Positions 46,701 to 60,325 of a DNA stretch of 64,000 bases are shown here, piece after piece. The notes under the pieces are model-generated. The model was not told the DNA's origin. It saw only the letters and a list, made by a program, of their open reading frames with translations, and did not search any database. The DNA comes from Elmis aenea (Eukaryota; Arthropoda; Insecta; Coleoptera; Elmidae). A program made the translations under genes and the position numbers. Location: the NCBI GenBank assembly GCA_947652605.1, contig OX393577.1, forward strand, positions 69,340,108 through 69,404,107, in the 5' to 3' direction. Within the stretch, counting starts at the first letter, position 1. Each line of letters begins with the position of its first letter.

Positions 46701-49700
46701 GATGTTTGTAGAAAGTGTAGACGCTGAATGAAAATGAGAACTTGAATAATATTACGTATTCATTAATTATTGTGTGCGAATTATGTGTATCGGGCGTTCC
46801 CATTCAATTATTAAATATTCCTCAGCTTTAACGTATCTGCAAGAAATTTTAGGAAGCGGTAATTCGTCTGGGATTGTTTGATCCGAATGCAGATTAACTT
46901 TGTTATAATTCTCCTCAACTATAGATCGTTAACGAATTAATTTATTCCCAAGCATTAATTAGGAACAAATATAAAAATTACATAATCCAATCCACTGAGT
47001 TTTCTTTCCATATACTTCCAGTTTTTGCCGCGTAATATAAATCTTGTTAAGTTAATGGCTTCCATGTCGTTCTGTTTTATCTTTTTTATCTCCTTCGCTC
47101 TTTTTTTTATGCTGGTTTGTGCTTTATTTGTTTGCATCTATCCTGCTCGAGGTTCTGTTATTTTTTCTCATAATGTGTTTATTCTGCATTAGTTTTATCC
47201 AGATCCAGCATCTTAACTGTTACTGTTGCGTATAAATATTTCTGTTTAAGTAATTTTTTAGCTCTCTCTCGTCTCTCACGCGCCATTTATTTCGCTTGAA
47301 TTTGTTTTTTGTTCTGAGGCTGATCGATCATCCGCAGACGAGTGCGTTGTTCAGTTGTTTTTCGGATTTAATAAGTTGTTTGGGGATATGCAGAGACTCA
47401 ACCATTTCCCTGGGTATTGGAAAGATATTTTTATATAAAATGCTATTTTTAAGCAAAATAAATTCGTGTGTATTCAGACTGTTTTCGGTCTGAATGCTGT
47501 TCTCGCTTGCGTTAAAAAGTATCTTTAGGAAATTGGGTATAAACAGTGCGGGTTTCGAAAGGAATTAATTATATGTATAAATAAATTTACAAAATTTAGA
47601 TCAGTTTTGATTTTTTGAGAATTTTAAGTTGGACTTAACAAAGTTTTTTCACATTCCAATTTTGCAATTGCAACTATTAACGCTTAAGAAGTTAAGAAGA
47701 AGATCAAACGACCTACTGATGATCATATAACCTTCAGCCAACATTTTGTAAGAATATTTTCAACTTGGAATTACGCAATGATAAACTTCGCGCAAATTGT
47801 CAATTTATATTTGCGTTATATTCGAATATAGTTCGAATATAGACGAAATTTGTATTGAAATAATTTTGTTCCCGAAGCACTGAACCCTCACAAGAAACTT
47901 TTCCTCTCGGATCCCTACCTTTAAGTTAGCTTTTGTGCTCCAAAAGTCTTAATTCAATTTAGAATTCTGATCAAAATTTTAAGTGACTCGTTCAATCCAA
48001 TTATCTACTTCCTTTGAATCAGTTTTTCTCCAATTCACTTTTCACGTAAATGGAAGTTTAAATCTACAACATTACCAAAACACGATTGCAATTCGTTTTA
48101 CAACAATCATGCTCGCTTAGACCGAACTAACAACAATATTCCGTGAAACGTCGTGACTGTTTTCAATAAAAAAAAACTAGGCATGTTCAAATAATTTGCA
48201 ATGTAAAAGCGCCCACGCGTTCTTTTAATCTTCTTTTTACTTATTTTAACATGAAATACACATTTTATCAAGTCATTACAGGTGTGGGCAGCATAAGAAT
48301 TACTGATATTACGATAAAATCATGTGAGCATGTCATATTTGTATTAAAATCGTAAAAAACCTAATGTAGGTAAGCTGTATAATTTACGTGGAACAATATT
48401 TCACCTTGGTTTTGTTGATGTGAAATATAATACGGGTGTAATACATATTTATAAGTAGCTGTGTATGAGTATATAGGTGGATTAACTTATTCAGAGCTTA
48501 AATAAGATAAATACATGCAATGTGTGTTAGTAACAACTTAATTTATTACATGGCCCTCATAAATACTAACACATTTACGCCAACAACTTCCTGGACTCCT
48601 TAAAAGAGTCTTCAACCTCTTCATTAAGAAATTTTGGCAATATTCTTCTTCGAAGCTGTAAAAGCTACCAGTAGTTTTTGCTTCATACATTCCTTTAGTC
48701 AGATAGTTTAAACTACTTATTGAAGCTTGTTGAAAGTTTAAAACTTCCGACGTTTCTTTCTTTGATATTAAGGACATTTGTAGAACAACAGTTGCTTAAT
48801 GCTATTACTATGTGCTCATACTATTTACATCTCCAGTTTCTCTTTCATTGGTCTTTAATCGCAAGTGCTCTGAAGATGTTTGCAGCAATGTCGCTGAGAC
48901 GTAGGTAATCTACAAAACTTCAACGTTTTATACCATTCGCTTAAATGATTCTTCGCAGTTTAAGATTGAAATGTAAAAAAAGTGGATGAAGTTGTTTAAA
49001 CCTTGAAGTCAATTCTACTTTTTTGAAGCAAGAGCACTTATTTAACTTTTTCTTCGATTTTTGCTTTAAATTTAATCACACAATCTTTCCAAAACGAATC
49101 TATGGGTCTGCCTAAATGATTTTTCACAAATGACTAATAAAAGAACTAGTTATGTGTCCCAAAAACTAGCACTTATAATTTTTTATGAATGCCTTGACGA
49201 AAAAGAATGCTCCTTGTCTAAAGTCAAAATTTGGAAATTGCTTTTCCATGTCTGCGTTGTAGGTCAAAATTTGTCTGTTGCAAGTTGATGTCTACAACCA
49301 TCAATTTGTTATAAACTACTTTTTTTATCACAACAAAATCATCAATATAAGTTGTAAAAATTCTGTTGTTATAGTGTCGATTTTTATCGTTAGGCAAGAA
49401 ATATAACGATTTGCTCTCGTATATAGTGTGAACTTGCTTTTTCTTCTCCTTTCTGTGATTTATGAAGAGTTAAACCAATTGTTTTTGACCTTTAAAGCTA
49501 GATCACTGAACATTCTGATTTCGCCAAGTTGTTGAGATTATTTATTTACGTTGTGCTATATCAGAATTTTTTCAACGATGACACGGTCTTAAAAAACAAC
49601 GTGGGTGGCTTCTTTTGCAACGTGAAAGGATACCTATGCCATTAAATAATAGGAAAACTACGGAAAAACATAACCTGCGTAGGTTTTGTCACGCCATGCC

Positions 49701-52700
49701 AATGAAAACTAGGTTCGTGCAAGCTTGTTTGTTATGTTTATGTTCTTTTAGTTCGATGAATTAAGTAATAAATTCTTATATCGGCTGTAGTTTCTATTAT
49801 ACCGAGAATTCATGCTAACGTCATTTGTAGTCTACACAGAATTATTGACCTAACTCTTGTTTTAAACAAATGTAGTTTTGTGGGGGCGAAAATTTGTAGA
49901 GCTAATTTCCTCGCATGGACGTTTCCAAATTCCGACGGAAGTTAGTCAAACATTGCTAAACTTGCAATTTCCCATTCATTTTAATTGCTAATTACTCAAA
50001 ACTAATTGCAAACGTATGCGACACTTGGGCTAAAAGTCTGGGTCCATTTAAATTAAAAACCACGAAACCGTTCTTTCGCCAACTTTCTACCGAAGTCGTA
50101 AACTTTACAGCAAAACAATAATTATCGTTTCACGCATTGTCACGCGAACAAAGAAGTGTAATTGGAATTATTGTACCAAAAAGTTAACGTCGGTAGTTTT
50201 AAAAGTTTCGAAACAAAGTTATTGGGACAGAATATTTGACATCTGCCGTGCCTGTAAGCTTGGCGGGGCGAATTTCGAATGTGGAAATCTAAAAATTATT
50301 GATCTCTTGCTTTTTGCTGTCTCGGAAAATTATAATTTTTGCCGCGTCCTTCATTCCTGTTGTTTTTCCATCGCGGGTCATGGCTCACTACATTCTACAA
50401 GGAATATTTTAACATCCTTTGCGAATCATGACTTACTGCATTCTAAAAGGATTCTTTTAACCAGTAATTTCAATAAATTTAGGTATAAATCCAGAACAAA
50501 CATACTACAGAAAGATTTATATTGGTACTAAATTGTTTTTCCAATAAACATGTTTAATATTAGAGTGTGCATTAGAAATCAATTTTTGTTTAGACTTGAT
50601 TTAACTCCATGCTATGGCAAAATCATATAGCCAGCGCCAAAAATTTTCCCATGCTTCTTAAACCCGCGTTTCATCCTCGTTGCAAGAACCTTCTTTAGGG
50701 TAAAGTTGGAGCTACGATACAATGACCTATCGACTGCATTATCCTGAAGATTTTCTTTAAATTGGATTCGAAACTTTCGGTTTTTAAGGTGTATCAGAAT
50801 ACTTTGTTCCAATCCCTATTGTATTGGAAAACAATAACGAAAGTCAACGAATAAGGTTTTATTTTTACCAATGTAGTTACCAAAAAGTCTTAGTTGTATA
50901 AGTAATTGTAGTTGTATAAGTAATTGTAGTTTTAGTAAATAACGCATACGTTTCAAACAAATTGTTGGGTTTGAAACTGCTACTACACTCGGTAGATTAT
51001 TGTTGTGTTGACTTCCTATGCATGCACGTCATGATATGTGTACGGAGTACATCATTTTAATAATTGAAACTCCACGTGCAGAATTCCCACACGTTTTTCA
51101 GTTTAATCTAATGATCTTCAAGCGTTTGTACAGAGAACGCGGATGCGTTTATGAATTCTAATAAATGTATTAAATGGAGATCTTATCAAAAAACGACTCA
51201 GCAAAAAGTAGAGAGTTCATCGTCGTGTTAGAAAAATAATACTTCTATTTGTATTGGCGTTGCGTCACATCATACATCTTTAAAACCTGTTCTTTTGTCA
51301 GTAAAAATTATGTACTACATCATATTGCTTTTTTAAAGTTTACAAATTTCAATACAGATAACACTTTCTCGACTATCCTTTAGTGATCTTTAAAATTTGT
51401 CACGTAAAACGCGCAGGATAATGGAAATTCACTAAAATTTCCATTTGTAGATGTTTGAAAAACATGCAAACGGTGAAAGTTGAGCTTCTGCACGTAATAA
51501 AATATTTAAGAGTATCTCCCTTTATTTTCTTTGATGTCTTAATAATAAGCAAAATATATATATTTATAGAACATTTTCAAATGCAAAAGGAACGTAAAAC
51601 AGAATTCCTAAGTTAGTTTGTGCTGCTTCCACATTAATTTAAGAAGAAGAAAAAAAAATTGGTTGTTGAATAATTATTATTCGTTCTTTTTTGCAAGAGG
51701 GTGGATTTTCTAGTCTATAAAAGTCTTGTAATAAGTACAGTACTTCGAAATATTCAGCAGAGATTGTATTCGCAGATGGAAACATTAAAAACTAAAAGAT
51801 TAATCCACAAATTTCTATACAAATCTAATGTTATTAATTCCCTGTAGCCTGTACATATTATAATCATTCAGGGTTTGGTTTATTTTTTAATTTCATTCCC
51901 TTTAAACATTGCCTGAACGTAGTTTTACTTGGAAAATGAGTCGGCGAAGTAAAACTTTTTTTTTGCACCGTGCATTGCTTAGTTTTGTTATCAAGCAATT
52001 TATATCCTGGTAATTTAAAGATAATTTACTGGTATAAAACTATCATAATCTCGGTTTTAGCGATAATTTTTTTGCTGCTATCAATTTTTCCTGTAACTCT
52101 AGTTATGTTTATGAATATATGAACCACTGGTTTAGATAACTTGGTATTTAAATCGTACGTTACTTTTATTATCTTCATCTTTGCTTCAAAAGTGTAGACA
52201 TTTCTAGGATTTTAAAATCTACATAGTAAAGCTACATGCCCGCTTGAAACTTTTATTTATACATTAACTTTATATTAATAACTATTTTTGTGAGTGATTT
52301 CTTTGTATGATATAAATACGTATAATTACAAATCATGTGTTAACAAAGATGCGACATTCTCTAAACTGGTCTAGCATTATTACAAAAGATTCTTCATCAA
52401 AGAGGATTAAACTTATATCCATTACATTATCTTTATATTATTTAGTTTATACATTAAAAGCGTATTAAAATATGCACCGAAAGGTACCGATTAAGAAGAA
52501 GAAGAAGAATAAAATATGCAGTTAGACAAAAACTATTTAATTTTTATTGTTTACTTATGTGTTGTTTGAAATTTATATCGTCGAAATTCAATACTGAACA
52601 TTTGATAAGTAATTCCTGCAACACTCGCAGATGTTTGTTGGTAAACAAAAACATTCAATAAAAATGTTATTGCGTCTGGCCAATTTAAATAACTAAATAA

Positions 52701-53330
52701 ATGTATTAAACAAAAGCTGAATAAACAAACTTACTCATTTAGATGTTGGTTCTTTAATCAAATGAACCTTTTAAAATAACTGGGGACGCTGTATAAATAA
52801 AATTCGTCGTAAAAGAAGTATATAACAACATTAAAAGTGTTTAATTCTTAAAGTACAATGGATTGGGCACTGTTTGTGTTAAAATTTGATGAGGTTCTGT
52901 GAATTAGCTTGTAATTAATTGTTTCTACATTGTTCAGTCGGCAGCCGTGGTATTATTACAATAGCCCTTGATAGCAGGTGATGCCTTAATCCACCCAACA
53001 CGATTTGACGTAAAATTTAATCGTCTCGTCTCTTAATACGCATTGAAGCTGTTATTAAATTTCATGATTTTCATGTTTCAGAGACTTATTGTAAGGTAGT
53101 TGAAAAAGCGGAAATAATTTTGAGTTGTTATAAATACCTTAAAATCTACTACTATGAAGAATCTCTGTTGTAGAAAAAGTATTTATATTACATTTTAAAT
53201 AAATAACTGAAACAATTTAAAAATATACCAAAGTTTGGCTTAAATTTTATTGTGTTTGAAGCAGTATAATTCATTAATTATCCAGTAATTATAGTGTATT
53301 TGTTTAAAATTCAAAAACACTTGTATTTAC

Positions 53331-53735
53331 CAGGGGTTTGGAGCGGAGCAGTGGAGCTATGGGTGTTTGCCCGGAGCACGAGCGGAGCCGGAGCAAATAT
53401 TTTTGATTGCTCCAGCTCCAGTTTATTTTGTACAATTTTTTAAAAGACTATTTTTTTCTCTTTTTTTCAACCTTTGAAGATCAATAATTTGTTCTTTCAA
53501 ACATTTATTTAACTTCACTTGTTCGATAGGGTCAAATATTGCAATTTTTGACCAACTTCCACATATCCACAAAAAAAATACAACTTTGTTTTTAAAAACA
53601 AGTTTTTTGATGAAAAAACTTATTTTAAAAATGTTAACAATGTTTGGAGCATGGAGCGTAGCTGGAGCAGGCATTATGATGCCGGAGCAGAGCTGGAGCG
53701 GAGCAATTAAAAAATTGGACTGCTCCAAACCCCTG
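53331..53735. mobile_element. hAT-type MITE with GGAGC subterminal repeats and 8-bp TSD
   Basis: The element starts CAGGGGTTTGGAGCGGAGCA and ends GCTCCAAACCCCTG, a 14-bp perfect inverted terminus. Both sides carry the same 8 bases, GTATTTAC (53323-53330 and 53736-53743). Clusters of GGAGC/GCTCC repeats fill both subterminal regions, probably transposase binding sites. The AT-rich middle has no transposase; the open frames at 53423-53728 (-) and 53586-53774 (+) are by-products. The perfect TSD points to a relatively recent insertion into Cbl intron 1. Confidence 0.95.
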
Positions 53736-56700
53736 GTATTTACATATGGTGTTGCAAATTCAAGGTTTATTTGATTATATTGTCCAAATATCTTGCGTAT
53801 TTTACTAAGTTATTGTGAGATGATCAATCTTTAATAACAATGGAAAGTTAATACACGTTACCTGATAAGACACTTTGATATTTTTGAATAATTTCGCCAA
53901 GTTCCTTAGTTCAGCGATTTTGATTATGCCATGGTATGCTGGTACTATTAGCCCGCCAAAAACTGTATAATTAAGTTAACTGCTATTAGATTATTGCCCA
54001 AAGAAAAATTATTAACTTTGTCATCGCTTTCCCTAACGGAATTAGCGATTTCAAAAGACGTGTGTAAAACGTATTTAAAAAATGTTAAGCAACGCAATAA
54101 ATGTGTATAATTATTGTTAATATGCAACATTGCATGGGTATTATGTGTTTGAGGCTTAATAAAAAAAGAAAAAGTAGGTTTTATTGTCACGTAACTTTTA
54201 ATTTCTCTTATACTGGTGATTTATAACAAGAAAGTAAAAGTTTTTTCTCATCGTCTTCTTATATGTGATGACTTTGGTATTTAAGCATATTTTTAAAATT
54301 ATTGTATAAAGGTGCAGTGAGGAGATGTTTATCAAAAACCTTCTTTCAAAAGTATTTGCACCTTCTCATACGGCAGCTTCAACTCATCAATTTTTGGCTC
54401 AAAAATATAAAAGTAATAAAGCATTAAGTGTAATCACCTGATTTGGCATTGTGCGACTTTTAGTTATTTTTTGGACGCAGAAATATGCTGAGAGAAACTT
54501 TTTGACTGAGGAGGAGATTGATTTTGGGTTGGGATCATTTTAGTAGTTTGACTTTTAAGTAATAATGCTGAAATATTATTGGTTAAGAAAATTACTTAGG
54601 CTATGTTAACCATAATTTTTTAAATCTCAATAAATTTAGCATGAACCCCGTATCTGCTTAATACATATCTCTTTTAACTTGCCGATAAATCTTATTAGCA
54701 GCACATTAAAGAAGTAATTATGGTTATTACTTAATTATTGTTATGACTGCTAGGATGAAAGTTCATGGTTAACATCATTTTGTCATGTTTATTGCCTGTA
54801 AACCCGTATTATTCTGCAATTTCAGGCCACGTTCGTCGTTTTCCCACAGGTAAAAACCAATACCGGTTCAAAATTCCGTTATTAACCTAGTTGATATCGA
54901 AGACCTGCTAATAAATATGCAAAAAAAAATTGTAATCATCCTTTAGGATATGCAGGCGCCTCTTGAGGAAATGTTTCAGTAAGTTTTTTAATCTATTCTC
55001 ACATCCCGGATACGCGGAATAAAGTTTTGATGCCGAGTTTTAAGCTGGATAATGGGTTTTGAAAAGTAAACGTCTTTTCAGATGTTAATTTTTGCTTAAA
55101 TAAGCCATACAATTGGTGGCTGTTGGGGAGAGCACGCTCGATAGTGTAATTTTCCAAAACTTACCTAAAAATTTGTTGTTCAATTTTACTCCTTACGTTT
55201 TTAGCTGTCTTTAGTTTATCCTCATTTGCCTACTTAATCCTAATGCCGTCTACCTTTCAGTGTTAATGTTTTAGTATTAAATTGAGATTCTGATTGGCTT
55301 CCTTTATATTTTGTCCTCATATTTCTTCAGCCAGTTTCGTTATTTTCTTCCCGCTTGACTCCTCTTGCATCTGCAATTGCCTTTATTTCGCCCTTTCACT
55401 TCCTTTCTTCTTTTTACCTTCCTCTTTTTTTTATTAATTAATTTTCCGTTGTTTTTCCGTTTCTGCAGATGGAATTTTCAGTTGAGCATTATGCGTTTGA
55501 TTTCTCATCCTTTTTCTTAAAGAACTCCTTGAATTTTTGTCAAAAAACTTATTTCTATGTTTGTGAGTTCATTTTAGTTCTTCTGTTACCATCGAGGATT
55601 CACAAGCATATGCCAACTTTTAACTTCTCCTCGGATGACTTCTGTTTTCACCTCTTTTGGTACTCTCTCCTTATTTGAAAAAATGTCATCAGTGCCTTAA
55701 AGAGTCTTTTAGATTTAGCAATACGTTCTTTAATTGTTTCTGCTAGGGTTTCTTTTGCTGTTTACAAATTCTCCTAGGTTGATGTTTTGTATCATGCACA
55801 TTTATATTGTGATTAGCATCAGATGTTTCTAGTACCATTCATTCTGTCTTCTTTGCTTACACCAAAATGTAGAAGGTTTAATATCAAGTACATTGGAGTA
55901 TTTCATATGCTAATAAACCTGACCTGCCCTAAAATCGACAAATCCACGTAAAAACGTGACTAACTTAATTCTGTGAAGCTCTGGATCGAAACAATCAATT
56001 TTTTAACACGCAATATCAACCAGGACGTTATAGCTTTTGATAAGAGCGTATTTTGTTCTCAGTGGAATGTTAAAAATGAGGAGCAAAAAAAAATTTTGTC
56101 ATATCGACGAAATTTTACCCGAATAAAAAATTCTGTAGGTAGATACGTAATTGCGTATAAGATTTTTCTTTTATATCCGCATTATAATGAGGCCCTATTA
56201 CCTTTTAAAATTGTGAGTAGTATTTTCTCAGAAAAAAAATAAGGATGTAACAACCAACTTCCTTTTTGATTTGATCGTATTCAAAGCAAATCTGATCAGG
56301 CATTAAATAAAGTATGCCATGTAAAATCAATAACTAATTTTCTTATACATTTCCTGAGCACAAAGTATCTGGAAGTACAAAATTTAGTTTAAAGACTGAC
56401 TCATTTGGGTGCACCTATGGTGCAGTATAGTTTAAAAAGAAAATTGGTAAAACCTTGTGTAAACTTTGGAACTAAACCAGAGAAAATTTTGATTAGTTTT
56501 TCCTATTCAAGTTTTTCTTGATTCAACTAACTCATCTGTAATAATTTCATATTTTGTGCTATATTCATTTTACACTGTATTAACTTGTCTGAATTGGAAT
56601 ATTTACTGTTTAATTAAAACGCATGTTTCCTTTCATATCTATCAGCGATAAGCTGTTTTTTTTTATACCTATTTTTTTATTGAAGTTCAAAACATACGCG

Positions 56701-59154
56701 CTTTATTTATTTGTTTATTGATTACAAAATAAACAACTAAGTACATCATTTATTCTCGATTGCCCTAATAAAATTATTTGATGCACTTATTTAAAAATAC
56801 GCTACTTCAGTGCATCAATTTTTTTGTGAGCACTTTTTGATCCAAGGCAATATTTTCGCATTTATTAATGCAAATATTCTGTCCATTTCCAATTTTATTT
56901 TAAATGTATGAAATGCATAGCCGAAATATTCGAAAATTCAAACTGTATTTTTTTAACTATGTCGTTTTATTCTTACTTAAGCTGAATTCATATTTTTTAG
57001 TGTCTCCACTATCAATGTATACTAGCTTTGGTAATATTGGTTTACATTGTAGGAAATATTTCATGCACGTAACATGTAACTAATATGTTTGTGTATTTCT
57101 TTAACATTGTATAACTTCATAAACTGCAACCGTATATTACTATTTTATTGACTATTGACTTCATTGTTGTTATCACTATCAGGTATCTTGTAAACATGGC
57201 CTCAATTCCCTACTGATAAAATTGGACCTCTATTATGTAGTACCTATTTTATGTTCCCTATTATTTGTATTTTCTTAAATACTTCTTTAAATCGCTGTGA
57301 TTGATGTACAGAAAAAGTATTAGATTTTGCTTAATTTATTTGAATCTGTGTTGAAACTTGAAACAATTATAGATTACTTAATAAGATTGCCCCCTCAAAT
57401 TTGTAGTTTCTTGTTTCGTTAATTTTGATTAATATTTTTTACTGTTATTAAATTATATCTGCACAAGTACTTTGGATTTTCCAAGTAGTCATTGACTGCT
57501 TCACAAAATGAGAATTAATTTGTAGATACAAATTGAAAAGGTTGATAGATATCAAATTTATTAAAAGGCAGTTCTGATAAATGCTAACTGACGTCATTTT
57601 GGTAATATCAATTTACTACTTTAAAAGACGTCTACAAGAATGTCGGCAGCTGAAGGCCAGTGTTAAAATTGTTAATAAGAGTGTATTTAAACTTTTGCTT
57701 AATTAAATCTTGTTACTGTCGTCAAAGATAATATTTACCAAAAAAAAAAATGATCAAGATAGGAATTATTTTGTATTAGACACTTAGTTTTTAATTCTCG
57801 ATTTTCGTTTTTAACTATTGTTGGAAAGAAAAAAGTTTGATAAGAAACTGGGCTTCCTGAAAGCTACAATTTTAACTTTAAATTTTTGAAAACGTTTCGG
57901 AGAAAGTTGATTTTAAAGTGAGACATAAAACATATTTTCTAAAGTTTGTTTTTGCGTTGAAAACATGTCTTATCAATTTTGTGGTTGTTTTTTAAAATGC
58001 CACATACAACATCAATAACAAACACTTCAAAAATTTGCATTTTATCAGACGCTAGCGTGTGCCAGCACCATAAAACAGGACGAAAACTATCAGCAAAAAA
58101 GTAAAAGTTTCATTTCCTGTTTCGAGTTTTAACATTTTTATGTTTTATTTTTGCATACGTAGATTCTATTCGCATTACAAATTAACTGTGTGTGGGCTAA
58201 TAATACAATGCAAATTTGTTACTCACTAGTTAGCATATATGGAATTGTAAAACTTTTGTATGACTCTATCTTTATGTTTGTCTGACAATGTCTGGTCAAC
58301 TGCATACGTTGTCAGTTTTGTTCAAGCAAATTAGCTTATCAACTCAGCCTGTCCTACGTTACCTCTGACGAAAAAATTATGAAATTTAAATTTTCAACAT
58401 CCGGTTTTGTCATTTAGTTTTCGTTTTGTCGCTTTCAATTTTAATGCTTTTTGTGTTTTGTAAATGAACACATACTTAAAAAAGTTATCTCAAAAATGGC
58501 CAGCTAAAAGACCTTGCTTTGTGTGATCACTGATCATATTCTTTGTCAGTAATTTTAAAACTGTATATCGCGATTCAAAACTGAATCACAAAAACTTCCT
58601 TTTGCACTACAAAGAACACTATTTTTCCTCTTTATAGATTTGTAAAAATGTAATTTAGCCATTTTATTTAGACCACAAAACGAAAGCTTTCGATCACAGA
58701 GAAAAAATAAGAACCCCTTTAAATACAAATATCCATAGTTATTTTTAAAACAATTTTTAGGATATAAGATTTTTACTTCATGGCCATTGTTTGGGCTTAC
58801 TGAGGAGACATTATCAGTACAGATTTGTATTTTGCATGAAGTTTAAAAAATGGTGGATCTGCTTCTTGGAAAAACTTTTTAATATCAATCCATGATAAAA
58901 TGTTGCATGATATCATATAAACTCAGTTTAAGATTACTTTGCTGGAAATATTATGTCTTCTTGGAAACCAAACCTGGTACCATTAATAGGGAACCATTTT
59001 CTCCATTAAAAACTTCACCAGTCCAAATTGATTACAATAATAACATACATTGAAAAGTAATCTCTAATAATTCTAATGAATATTACACCTTGCTAATTTT
59101 CAAACTTTTTTGTGTCACTATGTTAATTTCTATTTATTTTTAATTCTTTTGCAG

Positions 59155-59301
59155 TACGCTTGTCCCGTGGAAAATATTTCGACAAGAATTGAATCTGGTT
59201 CATCCCATCAACTCAGGTCTAGAAGCAATGGCCCTAAAGTCTACAATTGACCTCACATGCAATGACTACATATCAAATTTTGAGTTTGATGTTTTTACAA
59301 G
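59155..59301 (+). CDS. Cbl: Cbl coding exon 2 (EF-hand of the TKB module)
   Basis: This exon encodes residues 181-229, reading [47 protein letters not shown]. It holds the helix linking the bundle to the EF-hand and the calcium loop starting at Asp213 ([12 protein letters not shown]), whose first and last ligands, Asp213 and Glu224, are kept. The acceptor is TTTTGCAG and the donor ACAAG|GTTTGT, phase 2 on both sides. It sits next to exon 3 across a 456-base intron. Confidence 0.95.
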
Positions 59302-59757
59302 GTTTGTATTACACTGTAACTTTCCACTGCTAATTAATATAATGTATTAATTATTGTTTTACATCAATTAATATAATACATTATTGAAGATGTATTCTTA
59401 ATTAGTGCAACATATTAAATAAATGCAATTTCCAATCATTTACATTTAGGTAATGTATTTTATTAATTAATATAATGTATCAATTACTAGAATCAAATTT
59501 TGAATTACATGTTTTTATAATACATGTTAAAAGTTGCTGAAAAATAATTATATTGCTGATCGATGTAATGTATTTTTAAATGTATTTATTAATTGATATG
59601 ATTAATAAATGTTATATATTAAATAAATGTAATATATAAAAGAAATGTAAAGAATTAGTCACTGAAAATTCAAAATAAACTGATTTTATGACTATGCCAA
59701 TATAAAATTAGCAACTACAAATGTTTGGAGTAACAATTTTTTTGGTTTTCATTATAG
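59302..59757 (+). other. Cbl intron 2
   Basis: Very AT-rich, with repeated TTAATATAATGTATTAATT-like words. At 59491-59520 a 30-base segment matches the end of exon 2 (59271-59300) at about 25 of 30 positions without gaps, which may be an old partial exon duplication. Confidence 0.8.
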
Positions 59758-60027
59758 ATTATTTCAACCTTGGGCAACATTACTTCGTAACTGGCAGATT
59801 TTAGCCGTAACCCATCCTGGCTATGTAGCCTTTCTTACATACGACGAGGTGAAAGCAAGGCTCCAAAAATACATCAACAAAGCAGGGAGTTATGTCTTTA
59901 GATTATCATGTACTCGACTTGGACAGTGGGCCATAGGATACGTCACTTCTGATGGTGAAATTTTACAAACCATACCCCAAAACAAAAGTCTAATTCAAGC
60001 TTTATTAGATGGATATCGGGAAGGATT
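59758..60027 (+). CDS. Cbl: Cbl coding exon 3 (SH2 domain of the TKB module)
   Basis: This exon encodes residues 230-319, the divergent SH2 domain that reads phosphotyrosine motifs on target kinases. It shows [51 protein letters not shown] and [11 protein letters not shown]. Arg278 in FRLS corresponds to the phosphotyrosine-binding arginine, and Gly290 to the glycine whose change abolishes binding in vertebrate Cbl. The acceptor is ATTATAG and the donor GGATT|GTAAGT, phase 2. An internal ATG is not a start: the frame is continuous with exon 2 through an AG|A arginine codon. Confidence 0.95.
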
Positions 60028-60102
60028 GTAAGTACATTATTACTTATTTTTGTTCTGTTTTAATTAAGGTGTTGGAGCTACATAATTGTGGTTTGTTTTC
60101 AG

Positions 60103-60325
60103 TTATTTGTTCCCGGATGGGCGGTCAGTGAATCCAGATTTATCGTGGGCAGTACAACCGACACCTGAGGACCATATAGCAGTTACACAAGAACAGTATG
60201 AACTATATTGTGAGATGGGTAGTACGTTTCAGTTATGTAAGATATGTGCCGAAAATGATAAAGACGTTCGCATTGAACCCTGTGGGCATCTGCTCTGTAC
60301 ACCTTGTTTAACAGCTTGGCAAATT
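60103..60325 (+). CDS. Cbl: Cbl coding exon 4 (linker and first part of RING)
   Basis: This exon encodes residues 320-394, continuing [15 protein letters not shown] from the SH2 domain. It then gives the linker helix [18 protein letters not shown] with Tyr352 and Tyr355, the latter being the regulatory tyrosine whose phosphorylation releases the RING. Six of the eight zinc ligands of a C3HC4 RING follow in [20 protein letters not shown] and CTPCLTAWQ: Cys365, Cys368, Cys380, His382, Cys385 and Cys388. Trp392 is the E2-contact tryptophan. The acceptor is GTTTTCAG and the donor ATT|GTAAGT, phase 0. Confidence 0.95.

Larger units (their letters stand above)
34820..59154 (+). other. Cbl intron 1 (24.3 kb)
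   Basis: The donor is GTATGT at 34820 and the acceptor TTTTGCAG at 59147-59154. The phase is 2, completing a Ser codon (AG|T). The intron holds a hAT element (53331-53735), repeat-family monomers (38700-39100), a palindrome (38775-38827), a mariner-type terminus near 38222, a GC-rich patch (40541-40734) and otherwise AT-rich sequence. No confirmed nested gene was found. Pyrimidine-rich sequence at 55195-55460 is unexplained. A TATA-like GTATAAATA near 47230, followed by a CpG-bearing patch, could mark an alternative promoter, but this is speculative. Confidence 0.85.

Noticed and set aside
46284..46803. Overlapping short frames in a GC-richer patch of Cbl intron 1
   Set aside because: No family signature. 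Frames on both strands are equally open.
48538..48777. Minus-strand frame ending CWRKCVSIYEGHVIN, loosely like a mariner transposase C-terminus
   Set aside because: Only a short W-x-K-C-V similarity. Upstream residues show no transposase blocks and no inverted ends were found.
55195..55460. Pyrimidine-rich stretch, possible LINE remnant on the minus strand
   Set aside because: Lysine- and glutamate-rich minus-strand translation is expected of purine-rich DNA. No reverse transcriptase or endonuclease block could be read.
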